Both the position numbers and the translations under genes were made by a program. DNA of 11,632 nucleotides from CAIOSQ01 sp044359885. GTDB lineage: Bacteria; Pseudomonadota; Alphaproteobacteria; CACIAM-22H2. The notes beneath the pieces are model-generated. The model had not been told where the DNA came from. It saw only the letters and a program-made list of their open reading frames with translations, and searched no databases. The stretch is from NCBI GenBank assembly GCA_044359885.1, contig JBIKLI010000122.1:1-11632 (forward strand), read 5' to 3'. Positions 7,106-11,632 of this stretch are shown here, in pieces; within the stretch, counting starts at the first letter, position 1, and every line of letters begins with the position of its first letter.

Positions 7106-7110
7106 GCGGG
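7097..7110 (+). other. Small GC hairpin spanning the permease stop codon
   Basis: CCCGC (7097-7101) and GCGGG (7106-7110) can pair around the loop CTGA, which contains the TGA stop. No T-run follows, so this is not a standard intrinsic terminator. It may slow or protect the 3' end, or be chance in GC-rich DNA. Confidence 0.3.
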
Positions 7111-7188
7111 CTGCGGCGGATCAAATGGCGAGGTCCGGGCGTTTGATGTAGTGCTGTCCTTCCGCGTCCAAATCCAGGCGGTCCGGCG
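7106..7188 (+). promoter_or_regulatory. Gap before manC, possible promoter region
   Basis: These 83 bases part the transporter operon from manC and have a lower GC content than the genes on either side. TTGATG (7143-7148) could be a -35 element, but no matching -10 at the right distance is evident. AGGCGG (7176-7181) sits seven bases before the manC ATG and probably serves as its ribosome site. Whether manC has its own promoter or is read through from the operon cannot be decided from the sequence. Confidence 0.35.
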
Positions 7189-8622
7189 ATGTCGATCCAG
7201 GCGAAAATCCATCCGGTGATCCTGTCCGGCGGCGCCGGCACGCGGCTCTGGCCGCTCTCGCGCGAACTGTTCCCCAAGCAGCTGCTGCCGCTGGCCGGTC
7301 CCACCAGCCTGCTGCAGGACACGGCGCTGCGCGTCGGCGGCGCCGGCTTCGCGCCGCCGCTGGTGGTCTCGAACGTCGAGCACCGCTTCGCCATCGCCGA
7401 GCAGCTGCGCCAGTGCGGCATCGCCGGCGCCGGCCTGCTGCTGGAGCCGCTGGGCCGCAACACCGCGGCCGCGGTCGCCGCGGCAGCGGCGCATCTGGCG
7501 GCGACCGGTGCCGGCGACGGCGACTGCATGCTCGTCCTGCCCTCCGACCATGTCGTGCTGGACCGTGACGCCTTCCTCGGCGCGGTGGCGACGGCGGCGG
7601 CCGCCGCCGCCAGGGGCAAGCTCGTCACCTTCGGGATCACGCCAAGCGCGCCCGAGACCGGGTACGGCTATATCCGCCAGGGCCCGGCGCTGGACGGCGT
7701 GGACGGCGCCTATGGCGTCGAGCGCTTCGTCGAGAAGCCCGACATCCAGACCGCGCAGCGCTACCTCGCCGAGGGTGGCTGGTCGTGGAACAGCGGCATG
7801 TTCCTGTTTCCCTTGGGCGCGCTGCGCGCCGAGCTCGCGGCGCTTGCCCCGGATGTCGCGGCGGCTGCGTCCCGCGCGGTGGCGCTGGCCGTGCGCGACC
7901 TCGACTTCGTGCGCCTCGACCGCGACGCCTTCGCCGCGGCGCCGTCGATCTCGGTCGACTACGCGCTGATGGAGAAGACCGCGCGCGCGGCCGTGGTCCC
8001 GGCTTCTCTGGGGTGGTCCGACGTCGGCTCCTGGTCGGCCTTGTGGGAGATCGGAGAGCGCGACGCCGACGGCAATGTCGCGCAGGGCGACGTGCTCGCC
8101 GAGCGCACCCGCAACTCCTATCTGCGCAGCGAGCATGGGCTGCTGGCGGCGGTCGGGATCGAGGACACGATCGTGGTGGCGCTCAAGGACGCGGTGCTGG
8201 TCGCCGCGCGCGGCGAGGCCCAGCACGTCAAGGCGATCGTCGACCGGCTCAAGAAGGCCGGCCGCGGCGAGGCCAGTGCGCATCCGCGCGTCTACCGTCC
8301 CTGGGGCAGCTACGAGACCATCGACCTGGGGTCGCGCTTCCAGGTGAAGCGGATCGTCGTCAATCCCGGCCAGCGCATCTCGCTGCAGAAGCACGCGCGG
8401 CGCGCCGAACACTGGGTCTGCGTGCAGGGCGTCGCGCGTGTCACCCGCGGCGAGGACATCCTGACGCTGCGCGAGAACATGTCGACCTATATCCCGGTCG
8501 GCTGCGTCCACCGGCTCGAAAACCCGGGCCCCGAGCCCGCGCATATCATCGAGGTGCAGTCGGGCGACTATCTGGGCGAGGACGACATCGTCCGCATCGA
8601 GGACAGCTACGGCCGCGCCTGA
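7189..8622 (+). CDS. manC: Mannose-1-phosphate guanylyltransferase / mannose-6-phosphate isomerase (fused, type II)
   Basis: A 477-residue bifunctional cytoplasmic enzyme of the ManC/AlgA/XanB family. The N-terminal nucleotidyltransferase domain makes GDP-mannose from mannose 1-phosphate and GTP; the C-terminal cupin domain interconverts fructose 6-phosphate and mannose 6-phosphate. Visible motifs are GGAGTRLWPLSRELFPKQ (residues 14-31), FVEKP (180-184), WNSGMF (200-205) and SVDYALMEK in the first domain, and RPWGSYE, QKHARRAEHW (400-409), YIPVGCVHRLENPG and EVQSGDYLGEDDIVRIEDSYG in the second. Length matches the family. In the cupin motif, relatives usually have His-x-His before RxEHW, but here the second His position is Arg404, which could affect metal binding or isomerase activity. 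GDP-mannose feeds capsule, exopolysaccharide or lipopolysaccharide synthesis, with no obvious link to its neighbours. The stop lies 16 bases from the convergent ATPase stop. Confidence 0.95.
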   Translation: MSIQAKIHPVILSGGAGTRLWPLSRELFPKQLLPLAGPTSLLQDTALRVGGAGFAPPLVVSNVEHRFAIAEQLRQCGIAGAGLLLEPLGRNTAAAVAAAAAHLAATGAGDGDCMLVLPSDHVVLDRDAFLGAVATAAAAAARGKLVTFGITPSAPETGYGYIRQGPALDGVDGAYGVERFVEKPDIQTAQRYLAEGGWSWNSGMFLFPLGALRAELAALAPDVAAAASRAVALAVRDLDFVRLDRDAFAAAPSISVDYALMEKTARAAVVPASLGWSDVGSWSALWEIGERDADGNVAQGDVLAERTRNSYLRSEHGLLAAVGIEDTIVVALKDAVLVAARGEAQHVKAIVDRLKKAGRGEASAHPRVYRPWGSYETIDLGSRFQVKRIVVNPGQRISLQKHARRAEHWVCVQGVARVTRGEDILTLRENMSTYIPVGCVHRLENPGPEPAHIIEVQSGDYLGEDDIVRIEDSYGRA

Positions 8623-8627
8623 GCGCG
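8614..8627 (+). other. Small GC hairpin spanning the manC stop codon
   Basis: CGCGC (8614-8618) and GCGCG (8623-8627) can pair around the loop CTGA, which contains the manC TGA, with the same geometry as the hairpin at 7097-7110. No T-run follows on either strand. The 16-base convergent gap (8623-8638) holds no recognisable standard terminator, so transcripts may run into each other or stop by Rho. Confidence 0.3.
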
Positions 8628-8638
8628 CGACCCGGCCG

Positions 8639-9663
<1,025 letters not shown>

Positions 9664-9667
<4 letters not shown>

Positions 9668-10650
9668 GGCGCGGTCCCCTTCGCGGCGTCGTAGAGCCAG
9701 CAGGCGACCTGGGACGCGGCGACGGGCATGGGCTCGGGCCGCTCCTGCCGGCAGCGGTCGAAGGCGCGCGCGCAGCGCGGATTGAACGCGCAGCCCCTGG
9801 GGATGGCGTTGAGCCGCGGCATGGCCCCGTCGATCTGCGCCAGCCGCGCATCGGTACGGCCCACCTTGGGGATCGAGGCCATCAGGCCCTCGGTATAGGG
9901 ATGCTTCGCCGACTTGATGACGTCGCGCACGGGCCCGATCTCGGCGATGCGCCCGGCATACATGACCGCGACGCGATCGGCGGTCTCGGCGATCACGCCC
10001 ATGTCGTGGGTGACCAGCATCACCGCCGCGCCCTGCTCGCGGCACAGCGTCTTGATCAGCGAGATGATCTGGGCCTGGATCGAGACGTCGAGCGCGGTGG
10101 TCGGTTCGTCGGCGATGATCAGCTTCGGGTTGGCCGCCAGCGCCAGGGCGATCACGACGCGCTGGCGCATGCCGCCCGAGAACTGGTGCGGGTAGTGGTC
10201 GATCCGCTTTTCCGCCGCCGGGATGCCGACACGCCTGAGCAGGTCGATCGCGCGGGCCAGGGCCTCGGCCTGGGAAACCGGCAGATGGGTCAGGATCGTC
10301 TCGGTGATCTGCCGGCCGATCGTGTAGAGCGGATTGAGCGAGGTCAGCGGATCCTGGAAGATCGCGCCGATCTCGCGGCCGCGGACCTTGCGCATCTCCT
10401 CGTACGGCAGGTTGTCGATGCGCCGTCCCGACAGCGCGATCGTGCCGCCGGCGATCCGGCCCGGCGGCTCCAGCAGCCCGATGACGGCGGCGCCGGTCAT
10501 CGACTTGCCCGCGCCGGACTCGCCGACCACCCCCAGCACCTCGCCGGGCGCGATCGCGAAGGAGATGTCGTCGACGGCGACCAGCGTGCCGCGTCGCGTC
10601 GGGAATTCGACGCGCAGGTTCCGGACTTCGAGGACGGGAGTTTCGGCCAT
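9664..10650 (-). CDS. ABC transporter ATPase, DppD/OppD type
   Basis: A 328-residue ATP-binding subunit paired with the DppF-type protein. Motifs: Walker A GESGAGKS (43-50), Q-loop Q99 in FQDPLTSLNP, signature FSGGMRQR (157-164), Walker B LIIADEP (177-183) and H-loop H215. The C-terminal extension GCAFNPRCARAFDRC contributes Cys 287, 293 and 300, with Cys 317 completing a likely [4Fe-4S] site, as known for DppD-type subunits. The ATG at 10650 overlaps the permease stop by one base (TGATG), and there is no separate good ribosome site, so translation looks re-initiated from the upstream gene. All catalytic motifs are intact. The transported substrate cannot be told from ATPases. Confidence 0.95.
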
Positions 10651-11570
10651 CAGCGCAGCTTCGGGTTCAGGGCGTCGCGCAACCAGTCGCCGAGAAGGTT
10701 GACCGCGAGGACCAGGATGATCAGGGCAGCCCCGGGGAAGATCGTCATCCACCACTCGCCCGAGAACAGGAAGTCGTTGCCCACGCGGATCAGCGTCCCC
10801 AGCGACGGCCGGGTCGGCGGGACGCCCACGCCCAGGAAGGACAAGGTCGCCTCGGCCAGGATCGCGAAGCCCAGGCTGAGCGTCGCGATCACCAGCACCG
10901 GCCCCATGACGTTGGGCAGGACATGGCGCAGCATGATCAGGCCGGGGTGCAGGCCGATGACGCGCGCCGCCTGGACATATTCCTTGTTCTTCTCGACCAG
11001 CGTCGAGCCGCGCACGGTGCGCGCGAATTGCGGCCAGTTGGCGATGCCGATCGCGAAGATGACGACGTAGAGCGCGATCTCGGAATGCAGGTCCCGCGGC
11101 AGCGCCGTGCGCGCCAAGCCGTCGATCAGAAGCGCGATCAGGATCGCCGGGAACGTCAGCTGGACGTCGGCGATGCGCATGATCACCGACTCGACCGCGC
11201 CGCCGACATAGCCGCTGACCAGGCCGAGCGTGATCCCGACCGTCATCGCGAAGAGCACCGCCGAGAACCCGACCAGCAGCGAGACCCGCGCGCCGAAGAT
11301 GATGGTCGACAGCACGTCGCGGCCCTGGTCGTCGGTGCCGAACAGGAAACGGGTGCTGCCGTCGGGGGTCCAGGCGGGCGGCGTGAAGGCGTCGTTGAGG
11401 TCGAGCGAGGCGAGGTCGTAGGGATTGTACGGCGCCACCAGCGGCGCGAACGCGGCGGCGAGCACGAACAGGACCGTGATGGCGGCCGACACGACGACGA
11501 CGGGATTGCCGCGGAAGGAATGGAAGATGTCGCTGTCGAGCAGACGCGCGAAGGCGGAACGGGAGGCCAT
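10650..11570 (-). CDS. ABC transporter permease, DppC/OppC type (second operon)
   Basis: A 306-residue inner-membrane permease. It has a cytoplasmic N-terminal tail, a first membrane helix at about residues 23-46, LFGTDDQGRDVLSTIIFGARVS as the DppC signature, further hydrophobic segments, an EAA loop starting at E197 (EYVQAARVIGLHPGLIMLRHVLPNVM), and ATLSFLGVGVPPTRPSLGTL. It is only distantly similar to the DppC-type protein at 6233-7105, so the two operons are not a recent duplication. The ATG at 11570 lies two bases after the stop of the upstream permease. It is part of a leftward operon of permease, permease, ATPase and ATPase, and should form the channel with the partial gene at the right edge. 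Confidence 0.93.
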   Translation of the reverse strand: MASRSAFARLLDSDIFHSFRGNPVVVVSAAITVLFVLAAAFAPLVAPYNPYDLASLDLNDAFTPPAWTPDGSTRFLFGTDDQGRDVLSTIIFGARVSLLVGFSAVLFAMTVGITLGLVSGYVGGAVESVIMRIADVQLTFPAILIALLIDGLARTALPRDLHSEIALYVVIFAIGIANWPQFARTVRGSTLVEKNKEYVQAARVIGLHPGLIMLRHVLPNVMGPVLVIATLSLGFAILAEATLSFLGVGVPPTRPSLGTLIRVGNDFLFSGEWWMTIFPGAALIILVLAVNLLGDWLRDALNPKLR

Positions 11571-11572
11571 GG

Positions 11573-11632
11573 TCAGTGCCCCGAGGCCGCGGTTCGATCG
11601 ACCCGAAGGCGCGGATCGACGACGTAGTAGAG
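11573..11632 (-). CDS. C-terminal end of a DppB-type permease, cut by the window edge
   Basis: Reading leftward from the right edge gives 19 residues, starting LYYVVDPRLR and ending at a TGA (11573-11575) two bases before the DppC-type ATG. The pattern (aromatic or small residues, then LDPRLR or similar) is the usual C terminus of DppB/OppB permeases; compare LGYAALDPRIS in the permease at 5265-6236. The position directly before a DppC-type gene is also where a DppB-type gene is expected. Most of the gene lies outside the window, and the operon's binding protein is probably beyond it. Confidence 0.75.
   Translation of the reverse strand, partial: LYYVVDPRLRVDRTAASGH

Noticed and set aside
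7106..7188. An intrinsic terminator or riboswitch before manC
   Set aside because: Only a five-pair GC hairpin without a T-run is present, and no conserved riboswitch-like structure could be recognised.

Overview
The window is very GC-rich, tightly packed DNA whose third codon positions are almost all G or C. Gene content (PuuE-type deacetylase-fold hydrolases, Dpp/Opp-type transporters, a fused ManC/ManA) and style (short gaps, 1-base and 4-base stop/start overlaps) suggest a soil- or water-dwelling alphaproteobacterium, perhaps of Rhodospirillales or a relative. That placement is an inference. No rRNA, tRNA, CRISPR array, insertion sequence or phage gene was seen, and no gene-free stretch exceeds 130 bases.

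Layout, left to right. (1) 1-128: a possible 5' end of a leftward gene running off the window, and a short upstream region. (2) 129-1673 (+): a cyclic-amidine/amide amidohydrolase of the TRZ/ATZ (hydroxyatrazine / 8-oxoguanine deaminase-like) group. (3) 1649-2563 (-): a PuuE-like deacetylase-fold hydrolase, whose 3' end overlaps the amidohydrolase by 25 bases. (4) 2629-3585 (+): a second, paralogous PuuE-like hydrolase, divergent from the first across 65 bases. It heads an apparent operon with a family-5 substrate-binding protein (3588-5249) and two DppB/DppC-type permeases (5265-6236 and 6233-7105). No ATPase follows. (5) 7189-8622 (+): a bifunctional mannose-1-phosphate guanylyltransferase / mannose-6-phosphate isomerase (GDP-mannose supply). 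(6) 8639-11632 (-): a second Dpp/Opp-type operon read leftward: the tail of a DppB-type permease, a DppC-type permease, and DppD- and DppF-type ATPases. Its binding protein is not in the window.

How they may work together (inference): the left half looks like an uptake-and-hydrolysis module for a nitrogen-containing cyclic compound. The binding protein and permeases would import it, the amidohydrolase would remove an amino or alkylamino group (or open the ring), and one or both PuuE-like enzymes would hydrolyse a cyclic amide or ureide. This importer has no ATPase of its own here, and the nearest candidates are the DppD/DppF pair 1.5 kb downstream on the other strand. The actual substrate cannot be read from the sequence. 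manC looks like an unrelated cell-surface polysaccharide gene lying between the two transporter operons.
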